Positions 34,939-45,221 of a DNA stretch of 64,000 nucleotides are shown here, piece by piece. The stretch comes from Polynucleobacter rarus (GTDB lineage: Bacteria; Pseudomonadota; Gammaproteobacteria; Burkholderiales; Burkholderiaceae): the NCBI RefSeq assembly GCF_003072505.1, contig NZ_NTGB01000001.1:1464659-1528658 (forward strand), given 5' to 3'. A model generated the notes under the pieces. That model searched no databases, had not been told where the DNA came from, and worked only from the letters and a program-made list of their open reading frames with translations. Made by a program: the position numbers and the translations under genes. Positions within the stretch are counted from its first letter, which is position 1, and the number at the start of each line of letters is the position of its first letter.

Positions 34939-36138
34939 ATGGTTAACGTAACAGATCGAATCAATACCCCCATCTCTACCCAAGAGCTCGAACGCAGATG
35001 GGCTGCTGTTCGTGCCGAAATGGCAAAGCAAAAAATTGATGTGCTGGTGATGCAAGCTAACAATGACTTTATGGGGGGATATGTGAAGTATTTCACCGAT
35101 ATCCCGGCAACGAATGGCTATGTCGCGACTGTCATTTTTCCCTTACACGAAAGGATGACAGTGATTGGTCAAGGTCCTTTTAATAATGTTAGAACCTTTG
35201 CTGAAGATGGCGATCTATTACGACGTGGCGTAGGTCAATTTATGACAGTTCCTAGTTATGCCTCAGCACACTTTAGTGCTAGTTATGACGGTCAACTTGC
35301 CGAAAAAGCCCTAGCCCCTTATGTGGGTGGCAAAATTGGTTTACTGGGCACCGGAGCCATTTCTTATGCCTTAGTTAATACTTTACAAAAAGGTACACAC
35401 TCAAAATCAGAGTTTATCGATGCTTCCGAACTAGTCGATCAAATTAAAGCAATCAAAAGTCCAGAAGAAATTGGTCTGATCAGAAAAACCGCAGCGATGC
35501 AAGACGCCGCGATGCAAGCCGTCTTTGCCTCAATTAAACCAGGGATGCGTGATTTAGAACTAGCTTCTATCGCCGAACATGTAGGTCATCGCTTTGGCAG
35601 TGAACAAGGTCTCTTTTTATGTGCTTCCGGCCCAGTCGGTAGCGTGCCAGTGTTTGGTAATCGACATTTACAAAATCGCGTTATTCAGGAAGGCGATCAA
35701 TTTACGATCTTAATTGAAAACAGTGGAGCGGGTGGTTTTTATACTGAACTTGGTAGAACTTGCATATTAGGTGAAGCATCGACTGCTATGAAAGAAGAGT
35801 ATGAGTTTGTGATTGAGGCACAAGACTTTACACTTAGCTTATTGAGGCCAGGTGCAAACTCCAAAGAGATTTGGGAAACTTATAATCAGTTTATGAAAGA
35901 TCATGGACGCCCTCCCGAGTCTAGACTGCACTGCCATGGACAAGGTTACGACATGGTAGAAAGACCACTCGTTCGGTTTGATGAAACCATGTCGATTGCA
36001 GCCAATATGGTGATCGCAGCCCATCCCACTTATGTAACTGATCAAACTTATAGTTGGAGTTGTGACACCTTCCTAATTGGGGAAACAGAAAATCAACGCC
36101 TCCATCAATTTCCAAGACAACTGATAGAACTCATTTAA
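34939..36138 (+). CDS. M24 (Xaa-Pro peptidase / creatinase) family protein
   Basis: 399 residues with an N-terminal creatinase-type domain and a C-terminal pita-bread fold. Recognisable segments are SPEEIGLIRKTAAMQDAAMQA, GHRFGSEQG, EGDQFTILIENSGAGGFYTELGRT and HCHGQGYDMVERP. In metal-dependent peptidases two Asp ligands sit where this protein has Glu260 and Glu270, so metal binding is doubtful, and a creatinase-like C-N hydrolase role is possible. Confidence 0.8.
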   Translation: MVNVTDRINTPISTQELERRWAAVRAEMAKQKIDVLVMQANNDFMGGYVKYFTDIPATNGYVATVIFPLHERMTVIGQGPFNNVRTFAEDGDLLRRGVGQFMTVPSYASAHFSASYDGQLAEKALAPYVGGKIGLLGTGAISYALVNTLQKGTHSKSEFIDASELVDQIKAIKSPEEIGLIRKTAAMQDAAMQAVFASIKPGMRDLELASIAEHVGHRFGSEQGLFLCASGPVGSVPVFGNRHLQNRVIQEGDQFTILIENSGAGGFYTELGRTCILGEASTAMKEEYEFVIEAQDFTLSLLRPGANSKEIWETYNQFMKDHGRPPESRLHCHGQGYDMVERPLVRFDETMSIAANMVIAAHPTYVTDQTYSWSCDTFLIGETENQRLHQFPRQLIELI

Positions 36139-36149
36139 AGAGGATAACT

Positions 36150-37124
36150 ATGAAACCGAATAAGGCCATTCACTTAAAAGTCATTTGTTTTTTTATTTGT
36201 CTGTTTAGTCAGCATGCCTTTGCACAGAACTATCCGAATAAACCAATTCATATTTATGTTGGACAAAGTGCAGGCGGTGGGATGGATACCTTGGCACGCA
36301 TGATTGGGCAAAAAATGTCCAATGATCTTGGCCAACCAGTCATTATTGAAAATAAAGTGGGTGCGTCAGGCATGATCGCCACAGAATTTGTCGCAAAAAG
36401 TCCAGCGGATGGATATCACATCATCATGGCTCCAATTGGCAATATGGTATTTAATCCCATCCTTGTGCCGAAAATTCGTTACTCACCAACGAAAGACTTT
36501 ACGCCTATTTCTCTCGTCTCGACTTTTCCCCTCGTCTTAGCCGTCAACGCAAAACAGCCCTTCAAAAATGTAAGCGATTTAGTCAATTATGCTAAATCTA
36601 ATCCGAAGGCATCCAACTACGGTGGCTCAGGTCCAGCCTTTCAATTTGCTACCGAACTTTTCAAATTAAGTACCGATATTCCTGGGGAATTTATTCAATA
36701 TAAAAGTACCAGCGAAACGGTCGTCGCCGTTGCCAGTGGTGATTTATTATTTTCTCTAGTAGATACTGGACCCGTGATACCTAGCTTAACTTCAGGCAGA
36801 GTCAAAGCACTAGCGGTTACTTCGCCAAAAAGATTGTCTAGCCTGCCGCAATTGCCCACAATGCGTGAACTCGGCTATCCCCAGGTAGAGTTTAACTATT
36901 GGGCAGGTCTATTTGCGCCTGCTGGAACGCCCATGAATATCATTAAAATTCTAGAAAAAGAAATCAATCAAGTAGTTGCTATGCCCGAAATTATTAAACA
37001 GATGGAAAGTATTCAAGTTACCCCTACCGGCTCAACTTCTGAGGAATTATCTAAATTATTAAATGATGATTTATTACTTTGGAAAAACGTGGCTGACAAA
37101 GCGCGAATTAAACTTCCGGATTAA
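36150..37124 (+). CDS. Bug/TctC-family periplasmic solute-binding protein (3)
   Basis: 324 residues; signal peptide ends at SQHAFAQNYP. Motif NKPIHIYVGQSAGGGMDTLARMIGQ and YKSTSETVVAVASGDLL; the usual PYKG-type loop is altered (QYKSTSE). Twelve bases after the M24-family gene, so probably the same operon. The next feature, selC, is on the opposite strand eight bases downstream. Confidence 0.9.
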   Translation: MKPNKAIHLKVICFFICLFSQHAFAQNYPNKPIHIYVGQSAGGGMDTLARMIGQKMSNDLGQPVIIENKVGASGMIATEFVAKSPADGYHIIMAPIGNMVFNPILVPKIRYSPTKDFTPISLVSTFPLVLAVNAKQPFKNVSDLVNYAKSNPKASNYGGSGPAFQFATELFKLSTDIPGEFIQYKSTSETVVAVASGDLLFSLVDTGPVIPSLTSGRVKALAVTSPKRLSSLPQLPTMRELGYPQVEFNYWAGLFAPAGTPMNIIKILEKEINQVVAMPEIIKQMESIQVTPTGSTSEELSKLLNDDLLLWKNVADKARIKLPD

Positions 37125-37132
37125 ACCATTAT

Positions 37133-37229
37133 TGGCGGAAAAGTATGGGAGTCGAACCCACCAAGGACTGTTCTACAGCCCTTCCCAGATTTGAAGTCTG
37201 GACGTCCCACCCGGGATCGACACTTTTCC
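37133..37229 (-). tRNA. selC: tRNA-Sec (anticodon TCA)
   Basis: Inserts selenocysteine at UGA. 97 nt including an encoded CCA. The acceptor stem has eight pairs (GGAAAAGT with ACTTTTCC), the discriminator is G, the T-arm reads GGTGGGTTCGACTCCCAT, and the anticodon stem CCAGA/TCTGG encloses CTTCAAA with TCA (37192-37194). A long variable arm follows. The 5' end lies eight bases after the selB stop, so it is in line with selA-selB. Confidence 0.96.
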
Positions 37230-37237
37230 ATTTGGCA

Positions 37238-39145
37238 TTACAAAAATACCTTAGAATTTTTAATAATTCTAAAATCCTGCACTTCACCAGTCTTGGGATC
37301 TTTCTTAACAATCCGTAAAGTAAATCCTATCTTATCAAATGCTTCAATAATGAAAACGGCTCGGTTACGACCAATCTGCAAACGATTTCTAAACTCTACT
37401 ACAGTAATTTGTTGATGCGAAGCAAATAGATCTTGGAGAATCAAAGCCATTTCTTTCATGGTGCTAAACAAATAATAGATATCACTACCCACCCAGACCA
37501 AGAGTTGCTGTTGAGTGGCTTTTTTAAATACATTCATAAGAACCACTTCCGGAATCTTTAAATCCTTAGCAATATCTCGCATTAGTGGTGGATTAAAATT
37601 TTCATTTCGTAATTTTAAAACTGCTTTATCCCAAACAATTTTCTCTGATTCAGAAAAAGTGATTCCTTGAAGACTCAAAGTATATTTTGAGCCCATCATA
37701 AATATTTTTTTTAACTGAATGAATTCATCCAATAAAACTCTAAATACCTTTAGATCCATTCTAGGTTTAAAAAGTGACCTAAGTTGATCAATCCCGACTA
37801 TCCTTTCATCCACTTGAAGATATTCAACAATTGATTTTTCGATTTGTTTCAACCAAATTTCATCTATGTAAAAAGTCTGTTGGCTTGATACGATCTCGTA
37901 TGCATTCATACCCTGTGCTGCTTCTTTTAATATCAGAGGTAATTGATTCATCGACATCGCCCAATGATCAAGTGACACAGGTGTCTTAGATGACTTGATA
38001 ATAGCTTGCAATACTGCTTGTGGATGGTCCGCAAGTAACAAGTTTAAAAACTGAAGTCGCTCTAAGGTCTTTCTCGAACGTTGCGGCGGAGAAATATCCA
38101 ATACTCGGCCTCCAGCCAAGGAATATCTAGCACTCATGTCTCGCAAAATAAAACGATCATTCCAACACATTGAAAGAGGTTTTTGCAGAACCAATTGTGC
38201 AAGCGCTGATTCACCGGCAACCAGTTCTTTTTTATCTAATAAGATTAATCTTGCGCTCGTATGATCGGTACCATGATGTAACAGTAAAATTTCACCATCT
38301 CTAATTTTTTGCTTAGCATCAATTGGCATTTCAATCATGGCATCAAAGCGCTCTACTTCCTGATTTAATTCTTTAGCAACCAACCAGTCACCACGGTGCA
38401 CTTTATCTAAATCAACCCCATTCAGTACGATACCGCAACGACTACCAAAAGTAGCTTGATCCACACTTTTACTTTGAGCGTGAATTGATCTTACCTTGAC
38501 TGAGATTCCCTGTGGCATCAATACAAGTTGATCACCCACCTTAATTTCTCCTGCTTGAACTGCACCAGTCACCGTGACGCCCATTCCTTTAGAAATAAAG
38601 ACGCGATCAATCGCTAACCGAAAATAAGATTGCGCGTTTTGAGTTGCTAAAGTCAAATGCAATAAATGGTCTTTTAAATTTGCCACACCCGCTTGAGTAG
38701 CATTAGACACTCTAAAAATCTGTACATCCCGGTATCTGGTTTGCGAAAGTAAATTTTCTATCTCAAGTTGAACCGTATCAATTTGTTGCTGATCAACCAT
38801 ATCAATTTTAGTAATCGCTACACAAAGATCGCTAACACCCAATAGCTCTAAAATTCGTAAATGCTCAATAGTTTGCGGCATGATGCCATCATCTGCGGCG
38901 ATCACTAATAAGCCGTAATCCATGCCAACGGCACCAGCAACCATGGTATGGACGAATTTTTCGTGACCTGGTACATCAACAAAACCTAGCATCGACTCAT
39001 TTTGACCTTGAGTATAGGCAAAGCCTAAATCAATCGTGATACCTCGTTTCTTTTCTTCTGGAAGTCTATCTGTATCAACTCCCGTTAGTAATTTCACGAG
39101 TGAAGTTTTACCATGGTCAATATGACCTGCAGTACCAATGATCAT
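37238..39145 (-). CDS. selB: Selenocysteine-specific elongation factor
   Basis: 635 residues from ATG 39145, which overlaps the selA stop as ATGA; upstream in-frame codons are part of selA. Brings Sec-tRNA to a UGA followed by a SECIS hairpin. G-domain motifs: [25 protein letters not shown] and ITKIDMV; the C-terminal third has winged-helix repeats that bind the hairpin. Length is close to that of E. coli SelB (614). Its partner hairpins are probably those at 50.45 and 53.15 kb. Confidence 0.95.
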   Translation of the reverse strand: MIIGTAGHIDHGKTSLVKLLTGVDTDRLPEEKKRGITIDLGFAYTQGQNESMLGFVDVPGHEKFVHTMVAGAVGMDYGLLVIAADDGIMPQTIEHLRILELLGVSDLCVAITKIDMVDQQQIDTVQLEIENLLSQTRYRDVQIFRVSNATQAGVANLKDHLLHLTLATQNAQSYFRLAIDRVFISKGMGVTVTGAVQAGEIKVGDQLVLMPQGISVKVRSIHAQSKSVDQATFGSRCGIVLNGVDLDKVHRGDWLVAKELNQEVERFDAMIEMPIDAKQKIRDGEILLLHHGTDHTSARLILLDKKELVAGESALAQLVLQKPLSMCWNDRFILRDMSARYSLAGGRVLDISPPQRSRKTLERLQFLNLLLADHPQAVLQAIIKSSKTPVSLDHWAMSMNQLPLILKEAAQGMNAYEIVSSQQTFYIDEIWLKQIEKSIVEYLQVDERIVGIDQLRSLFKPRMDLKVFRVLLDEFIQLKKIFMMGSKYTLSLQGITFSESEKIVWDKAVLKLRNENFNPPLMRDIAKDLKIPEVVLMNVFKKATQQQLLVWVGSDIYYLFSTMKEMALILQDLFASHQQITVVEFRNRLQIGRNRAVFIIEAFDKIGFTLRIVKKDPKTGEVQDFRIIKNSKVFL

Positions 39146-40584
39146 GAATTCGGATAAAGTTCTTGAAAAACTTTCTGGATTGTCTGGTTGAGAATCTCTT
39201 CTTGATTCTCTCGTAAACAACGTAAATCAAGAATCAATTGTTGCTCTTTGATACGCCCAATCACTGGAATTGCGGCTTTACGTAATAATTTTTCAAATCG
39301 CAAAATCATTTTTTCAGCACTTTTACTTTTCCCAGAGATCACGACCGCAGAGGATGGTAAAAGATCAATAGGTAAGGAACCAGAGCCGATTTGAGACATT
39401 ACATCTTGTGAGCTAATAGTTAAATTAGTACCTTCAAAATACGGATTCAAATGACTGACAATCCGGGCTGTTTGTAGAGAGATATTTTCTCTCGTTCGCG
39501 TTAATTGTCCTAAAACAGTTAATTTTTCTGGCAAGCGAACTGGATTGCGATACAAGTGAAGTACCGCCTCTAAGGCAGCCAAAGTTAATTTACTGACACG
39601 CAGCATCCGCTTGAGAGGATTTTTTTTAATTTTAGCGATCAGCTCTTTACTACCAACAATCATTCCACATTGAGGCCCACCCAATAATTTATCTCCACTA
39701 AAAGTAACGAGATGAGCACCACTTTTTAAAGCTTCCATTGGTGTAGGTTCCTTGGGTAAACCAAAGAGAGACATATCGACTAAATTGCCTGATCCCAAAT
39801 CTACGACATAGGCAATTTGGTGATCGTTTGCAATTTGCGCTAAGACATCATCTTCCACATGCGCTGTAAAACCCTGCACCGCATAATTACTAGTGTGCAC
39901 TTTCATGATCATGGCAGTCTTGGGGGTAATCGCCTCCATAAAATCTTTGGCATGGGTGCGATTGGTCGTTCCTACTTCCACTAGTTTTACTCCAGCACGC
40001 TTCATAATATCGGGAATCCGAAAGGATCCACCAATCTCAATCAGCTCACCTCTTGAAATAATAGTTTCTTTTTTTTCAGATAAGGCATGAAGTAGAAGAA
40101 ATACAGCAGCGGCATTATTATTGACGACCGTCGCAGCTTCTGCTCCAGTGAGCTCACACAAGAGTTCTTCGATCAATTGATCTCGATCTCCCCGTTTTCC
40201 TTCGCCCAGATCGTACTCTAATATACAAGCTTCAGAGGCTGCTAAAGTTAAGGCATCAACCGCTTCCTTAGGGAGTACGGCTCTGCCTAAATTAGTGTGT
40301 AAAACGGTGCCTGTCAAATTCAAGACTGCTTTTACTTTTTTTTCAGCACGCTGTGTTAATTTTTGCTCGATACATCGCAAGTAATCCTCATCTACATAGG
40401 ACCTGGTTGAAGCTTCACTCAACAAAGTTTGTCGAACTTCCTGCAATACCAGTCGAACTACTTTAGTTAACTCGGGCAAGCCGTAAGTACTTTGAAACCT
40501 TTGCGCAGACTGTTGAATTAAATAGTCTACCGAGGGCAACTTTGCCATCGGGTTTTCAGATTGTTGATTCGTTGCGCTCTTCAT
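39142..40584 (-). CDS. selA: L-seryl-tRNA(Sec) selenium transferase
   Basis: PLP enzyme turning Ser-tRNA(Sec) into Sec-tRNA(Sec), 480 residues. Motifs: NLTGTVLHTNLGRAVLP at about residues 88-104, NNNAAAVFLLLHAL, EIGGSFRIPDIM, and the PLP lysine in VTFSGDKLLGGPQCG. A later ATG (40548) could be the start. It lies eight bases after the GntR gene; selD (selenophosphate synthase) is not in the window. Confidence 0.95.
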   Translation of the reverse strand: MKSATNQQSENPMAKLPSVDYLIQQSAQRFQSTYGLPELTKVVRLVLQEVRQTLLSEASTRSYVDEDYLRCIEQKLTQRAEKKVKAVLNLTGTVLHTNLGRAVLPKEAVDALTLAASEACILEYDLGEGKRGDRDQLIEELLCELTGAEAATVVNNNAAAVFLLLHALSEKKETIISRGELIEIGGSFRIPDIMKRAGVKLVEVGTTNRTHAKDFMEAITPKTAMIMKVHTSNYAVQGFTAHVEDDVLAQIANDHQIAYVVDLGSGNLVDMSLFGLPKEPTPMEALKSGAHLVTFSGDKLLGGPQCGMIVGSKELIAKIKKNPLKRMLRVSKLTLAALEAVLHLYRNPVRLPEKLTVLGQLTRTRENISLQTARIVSHLNPYFEGTNLTISSQDVMSQIGSGSLPIDLLPSSAVVISGKSKSAEKMILRFEKLLRKAAIPVIGRIKEQQLILDLRCLRENQEEILNQTIQKVFQELYPNS

Positions 40585-40592
40585 GGCTTCAA

Positions 40593-41336
40593 TTAATCGT
40601 GAGAATCCTCAAACATCCGTTTTATTCTAAAAGCATACGCATTTTGAATATGCTTTTTAGCCGATTCTTCTGCTAAGTTTGCATCTCTTGATTCTAAGGC
40701 TTTCACGATTTTTTCATGATCGTGTAAGTTGTCTTGCACACGTTTTTGATCCATTAAACTCGACTCGCCTAATAGTCCTAAAGCATCATGAATCGGCTCT
40801 AACATCCTGAGTAAAAATCGGTTATGGGCACATAAGGAAAGCGCTTCATGAAACTGACGATTTTTTTCCGTAATTAAATGCGCGGGCTTACCTGAATGAA
40901 TTAAATCAGAGTATTGGTCATGTAAGTACCTGATCCAAGAAATTTCAGTGTCCTGCGCATTACGAGTTGCTAACTTCGCGGCAGTTCCCTCGAGCACTTC
41001 ACGCATCACAAAAAGCTCGGTGACGATGACATGATCAAACTCAACAATCATAAAACCACGTTGACCATTCTCAGCAGCTAACCCCTCTACCTGAAGTCTT
41101 GCTAAGGCTTCTCGGACTGGAGTTCTAGAAAAGCCCAACATCTCCGCCAGTTCATTTTCTCGTAATCGATCACCACTTCGAAAACGTCGTTGACGTATTG
41201 CTTTGCGAATCGCTTGATAAGCTTGCTCACTCAGTGAGGTTGAATCTTCTTTAGTCGATCTCTTTTTAATGGATTTTTTTACATCAACCCCCTTGGGTTG
41301 ATGTTCTGATGCTGTAGGAGATTTGATAGATGCCAT
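40593..41336 (-). CDS. GntR-family transcription regulator, FCD subfamily
   Basis: 247 residues. Winged-helix N-terminus SLSEQAYQAIRKAIRQRRFRSGDRLRENELAEMLGFSRTPVREALARLQ; C-terminal FCD effector domain with VMREVLEGTAAKLATRNA and DHEKIVKALESRD-type His/Asp residues that bind a metal or acid. The ATG shares a base with the TcuA-like stop (TAATG). FCD regulators often recognise TGTATACA-type palindromes; such sites occur at 48031-48060 and 49051-49072, which suits it as regulator of this region (inference). Confidence 0.9.
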   Translation of the reverse strand: MASIKSPTASEHQPKGVDVKKSIKKRSTKEDSTSLSEQAYQAIRKAIRQRRFRSGDRLRENELAEMLGFSRTPVREALARLQVEGLAAENGQRGFMIVEFDHVIVTELFVMREVLEGTAAKLATRNAQDTEISWIRYLHDQYSDLIHSGKPAHLITEKNRQFHEALSLCAHNRFLLRMLEPIHDALGLLGESSLMDQKRVQDNLHDHEKIVKALESRDANLAEESAKKHIQNAYAFRIKRMFEDSHD

Positions 41337-42826
41337 TAATTTTCTAAGGCTGCCTTACCTGCAGAGGTACCAGCAATCCGGCCAAAGATCGATCCTGAAA
41401 CTAATCCAGTACCGCTTGGATAATTAAAGTAGAAAATACCGCCAACCATTTCACCAGCGCAATATAAACCTTCAATCGGTTTAAGGTGTACGTTCAACAC
41501 CTGACCAGAATCAGCAACTGTTCTTAATCCTCCAAAAGTAAAGGTAATACCGCAGGTTGTCTGATACGCCTCAAAAGGACCGGTGTCTAGTGCTTGTGCC
41601 CAGTTGGTCTTCGGTGGATAGATATTTTCTGTACCTTTACCATCAAGAATAGTATGGTTAAACTTTACATCGTGATTCACATTTGCGTTATAAGCATTGA
41701 CGGTATTTAAAAATTCTTTAGCGTTTACACCCTCTAATTTTTCAGAAAGCTCCTCTAAAGTATTCCCAGTAACCTTCGTCACAAACTTAATGCGATATTC
41801 ATTACGCAGAATATCTTTAACTTTAGAGTCAAAAACTTGCCATGCAAACTGACCAGTTTGTTTCAACACTTCCCCACCGTATTTGGCATAGGTAAATGAG
41901 TGGAAGTCGGCGCCTTCATCCACAAAGCGACGTCCCTCTGCATTAATGAGTAAACCAAAGATATAACTATGCTTTTGAAATTTATCACCCACGTTCACAT
42001 CGCCATACTCCGGAGCATTGCGATCCCATCCAGTTGCATGACAACCCGACCAATTACCATAGGGAGCAGCGCCAATATCTAAAGCCATTTTTAAACCATC
42101 TCCTTGGTTAAAGCGCGTACCCCTTACCTTCGCAAGCTCCCAACCTGGGCCTAAATATCGAGTTCTCATTTCAGGGTTCGCCTCAAAGCCACCACAAGCT
42201 AGGATCACAGACTTGGCATGATATTCAACTAATTGATCGCCTGATTGAGCTCTCACTCCTGAAACTTTAATGCCATCAAAAATTAGTGAATTTACGCGCG
42301 TATCGTATACCACCTCAATTTGTTCTTGTTGGGCAGTCTTATCTAAAAAATCAACTAAGCCAGCACCACCACCCGATACCTCAATTGGCAGACGGCCAAA
42401 AAACTTTCTCTTACCATCAACTAATGCTGATTGGCGGCCAAAATTAGGAACAAAACGAACCCCTTTACTGCGCAGCCAAATCATGGTTTCAAGACTTTGA
42501 CGAACTAAAATTTCGGATAACTCGGGATCCGTGCGGAACTGCGTTAAGCGAAACAAGTCATCAAAATACTCGTCCGTTGTGTTCGTACCAAAATCAGTTT
42601 CGGCGATTTCTTTTTCAGTAATATCGGTGACTTTTAATAAGTCTTCTACCGTCTCGTAGGCAAAGCGCATGACACCACCGGCAAAACGACTATTACCACC
42701 ATGTTCATCACGACTCGCTGCTTCAATCATCAAGACCTTAGCACCAGTATCTCTAGCAGATAAGGCGCTGCATAAGGCTGCATTACCCTTACCAACAACA
42801 ATTACATCATACGTATTTTCGCTCAT
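41336..42826 (-). CDS. TcuA-like FAD-dependent dehydrogenase (tricarballylate dehydrogenase family)
   Basis: 496-residue flavoprotein of the fumarate-reductase/succinate-dehydrogenase group. FAD-binding VIVVGKGNAALCSALSA, then HGGNSRFAGGVMRFA, VILACGGFEANPEMRTRYLGPGWE and the end AGEMVGGIFYFNYPSGTGLVSGSIFGR. TcuA oxidises tricarballylate to cis-aconitate; the surrounding MmgE/PrpD and Bug genes fit a tricarboxylate or related acid, but the substrate is not proven. Confidence 0.82.
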   Translation of the reverse strand: MSENTYDVIVVGKGNAALCSALSARDTGAKVLMIEAASRDEHGGNSRFAGGVMRFAYETVEDLLKVTDITEKEIAETDFGTNTTDEYFDDLFRLTQFRTDPELSEILVRQSLETMIWLRSKGVRFVPNFGRQSALVDGKRKFFGRLPIEVSGGGAGLVDFLDKTAQQEQIEVVYDTRVNSLIFDGIKVSGVRAQSGDQLVEYHAKSVILACGGFEANPEMRTRYLGPGWELAKVRGTRFNQGDGLKMALDIGAAPYGNWSGCHATGWDRNAPEYGDVNVGDKFQKHSYIFGLLINAEGRRFVDEGADFHSFTYAKYGGEVLKQTGQFAWQVFDSKVKDILRNEYRIKFVTKVTGNTLEELSEKLEGVNAKEFLNTVNAYNANVNHDVKFNHTILDGKGTENIYPPKTNWAQALDTGPFEAYQTTCGITFTFGGLRTVADSGQVLNVHLKPIEGLYCAGEMVGGIFYFNYPSGTGLVSGSIFGRIAGTSAGKAALEN

Positions 42827-42840
42827 TCTATTTTTCCTAT

Positions 42841-44205
42841 TTAATTAATTTTTAGTAATAAAGTTAAATCTCTGATATCTTCAAGTGATTCAAATTCGGT
42901 GATGAATTCATAAGCATGGGTAATCGCATCCTGAGCAAGTACCCGTCTTGCACACAATTCAAACTTTGCTTGGAGGCGATTTTTTGGTAGCGGGTTATCA
43001 GAAGTTCTGCCAAGAGGTTCTTGGACTTTTGCTTCAAAGACTCTACCGTCTTTAAGTTGTATACGCACTTCACCACCAAAATGATTGTCCGGTGAAAACT
43101 GCTTATCACCATAGGGAGCAGCTTGTATCTTTTGCATTAGACTCAGAATCTTTGGATCAGAATACTGCGACTCTTCAAAATGTTCGATGGCAACACAGCC
43201 ATCAGCTAAGGCTCTTGCAACTACATATTGAACACTAAATTTGGCATCTAACTCACTTTTAGGTAAGGGTCGATTCGTATGCTTCAAACGACGTTCATGA
43301 ATCCAAATATTTACTAGTTCAATCTCATCAACATTAATTTGCTGAGATTGAAAGAGCTCAATCGCGCAGTCAATTGCCGGGTGCGTACTGCCACAACAAG
43401 GGTATTGTTTAATTGCAATGCCAGGTTTGACAATATCAAATGGCGCTCCCCAGGCTTGTAAGCCTTTATCTATATCGTAGTTACCAGCACCGTTATACAC
43501 CTCAAGAAATCCTTGAGGATGTTCAAATACATCGACCACATTCGCAGTAAAACCCTGCTTTGCTAACTTCGCTGCTAACAAGCCTTCTCTCGCACAACGA
43601 CCAATATGCATAGGCTTCGTCATACTACCGAAATTCGCTTTCAAACCTGAAGCACCAGAGGCAGCAATCGCTAACGCAACCTTTGTTTGTTCATGGGTAA
43701 GTTTTAGTAATTTAGAACAAGCGGCAGCAGAACCAAAAACCCCTAGGGTGGTAGTAGGATGCCAGCCTTTCGAGTAGTGATGAAAATTGACCATCATCGC
43801 TAATTTTGTTTCTACCTCAAAACCGGCTACATACGCAGTAATAAAATCTTTACCACTGACTTTGATTTCATCAGCTAGGGCAAATAATGCTGGCAAAATA
43901 GGTACAGAAGGATGACCACCCATCGTGTTATTGCAGTCATCAAAATCCAGAGCGTGCGAAGCCGTACCGTTTATGAAGGCGGCGTCTAGAGCAGAGCAAC
44001 TCCGCTTGGTACCAAAGACCACTGCAGGCCCTGAAGAGCCCGTTAAAACCTCTGACAGAATAGTCGCGCAAGGTTCATTCGCTCCAGCAAGAGTTACTCC
44101 CACCGTATCTAAAATACCAACCTTGGCCCAGTGCAGTATCTCAGAACTTAGGTCTTTATATTCAAGCTCTGTTACTTTGCTTGCAAAAAAATTTCCAATG
44201 GACAT
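42841..44205 (-). CDS. MmgE/PrpD-family protein (1)
   Basis: 454 residues of the family that includes 2-methylcitrate dehydratase and iminodisuccinate epimerase-type enzymes. Motifs: DTVGVTLAGANEP, GTASHALDFDDCNNTMGGHPSVPILPALFALAD, GWHPTTTLGVFGSAAACSKLL, IKQYPCCGSTHPAIDC. Reaction in this context is not known; a dehydration or isomerisation of a polycarboxylate is likely. Starts at 44205, 22 bases after the Bug gene stop. Confidence 0.87.
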   Translation of the reverse strand: MSIGNFFASKVTELEYKDLSSEILHWAKVGILDTVGVTLAGANEPCATILSEVLTGSSGPAVVFGTKRSCSALDAAFINGTASHALDFDDCNNTMGGHPSVPILPALFALADEIKVSGKDFITAYVAGFEVETKLAMMVNFHHYSKGWHPTTTLGVFGSAAACSKLLKLTHEQTKVALAIAASGASGLKANFGSMTKPMHIGRCAREGLLAAKLAKQGFTANVVDVFEHPQGFLEVYNGAGNYDIDKGLQAWGAPFDIVKPGIAIKQYPCCGSTHPAIDCAIELFQSQQINVDEIELVNIWIHERRLKHTNRPLPKSELDAKFSVQYVVARALADGCVAIEHFEESQYSDPKILSLMQKIQAAPYGDKQFSPDNHFGGEVRIQLKDGRVFEAKVQEPLGRTSDNPLPKNRLQAKFELCARRVLAQDAITHAYEFITEFESLEDIRDLTLLLKIN

Positions 44206-44227
44206 CTATCTATCTTCCTCAATACTT

Positions 44228-45217
44228 TTATATTTGAATTTTTAACGCATTAATCACTGTTCGCCACTTTGCCACTTGAGATTTGATGAACTCTGCAAAC
44301 TCTTCTTGAGAACTTCCAACGGCAACCGAACCATCGGTTTGGAGACGCTGGGCGATATCCGGACTTTTTAAAATTTGTACGATTTCTTTATTGAGCTTGT
44401 TCACAATTGGGCCTGGCACTTTTGCTGATGCCACAATGCCGTACCAACCTTGCACTTCGTAATCTTTAATGCCTGCCTCTTGCATCGTTGGTATATCGGG
44501 CAAAGAAGGGGAACGTTGTGGTGTAGTGACGGCTAATGGACGCAAGCGACCAGTATTAATGTGGCCGTGTGATTGCAAGATGGTTGAGAACAACATATCT
44601 ATTTGCCCACTAATCACATCATTCATAGCGAGAGAGCCACCTTTATAGGGGATGTGGAGCATTTCTGTTTTAGTCGATAAGCTAAATAAGCCGCCAGCCA
44701 AGTGACTAAAACCACCAATACCTGAGGAGCCGTAAGTTAAGGCTTTGCCATTTTTCTTAGCATAAGCTAATAACTCGGTCACATTATTGACTGGCAAATT
44801 GGGGTTAATGACAAGCACATAAGGTTGTCTTGTCATTTGCGTAATCGGTGCCAAATCCTTAATGAGGTCGTAACTTTGATTTTTGAGCAGAGTGGAATTA
44901 ACTGCGTGACTAGAAGAAATCATCGTCAAGGTATAACCATCAGGAGGAGCCTGCACCGCCGCCTCAACTGCAATCGTCCCATTAGCACCCGGTTTATTAT
45001 CCACAATGACAGTTTGACCCCAAGCTTGGGTTAATTGCTGTGCAACCGATCTAGCGGTAATATCTACACCACCCGCTGGGGCAAAGGGGCATAAGATACG
45101 AATTGGTTTTTTAGGATAACTATCTGCCAAATTCGACTGTGCAAATAACTGAGGTGCAACGCCGTAAGCACTTGCTATGGCCATCAGCTCTGTAAATTTT
45201 CTTCTATCCTGATTCAT
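44228..45217 (-). CDS. Bug/TctC-family periplasmic solute-binding protein (4)
   Basis: 329 residues. The N-terminus MNQDRRKFTELMAIASAYGVAPQLFA has an RR pair, so Tat export is possible, though the motif is short. Family core: KKPIRILCPFAPAGGVDITARSVAQQL and HIPYKGGSLAMNDVISGQID. Four bases after an MmgE/PrpD gene and 22 before another, so it belongs to that operon and probably binds the same substrate. Confidence 0.9.
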   Translation of the reverse strand: MNQDRRKFTELMAIASAYGVAPQLFAQSNLADSYPKKPIRILCPFAPAGGVDITARSVAQQLTQAWGQTVIVDNKPGANGTIAVEAAVQAPPDGYTLTMISSSHAVNSTLLKNQSYDLIKDLAPITQMTRQPYVLVINPNLPVNNVTELLAYAKKNGKALTYGSSGIGGFSHLAGGLFSLSTKTEMLHIPYKGGSLAMNDVISGQIDMLFSTILQSHGHINTGRLRPLAVTTPQRSPSLPDIPTMQEAGIKDYEVQGWYGIVASAKVPGPIVNKLNKEIVQILKSPDIAQRLQTDGSVAVGSSQEEFAEFIKSQVAKWRTVINALKIQI

Positions 45218-45221
45218 CTCA

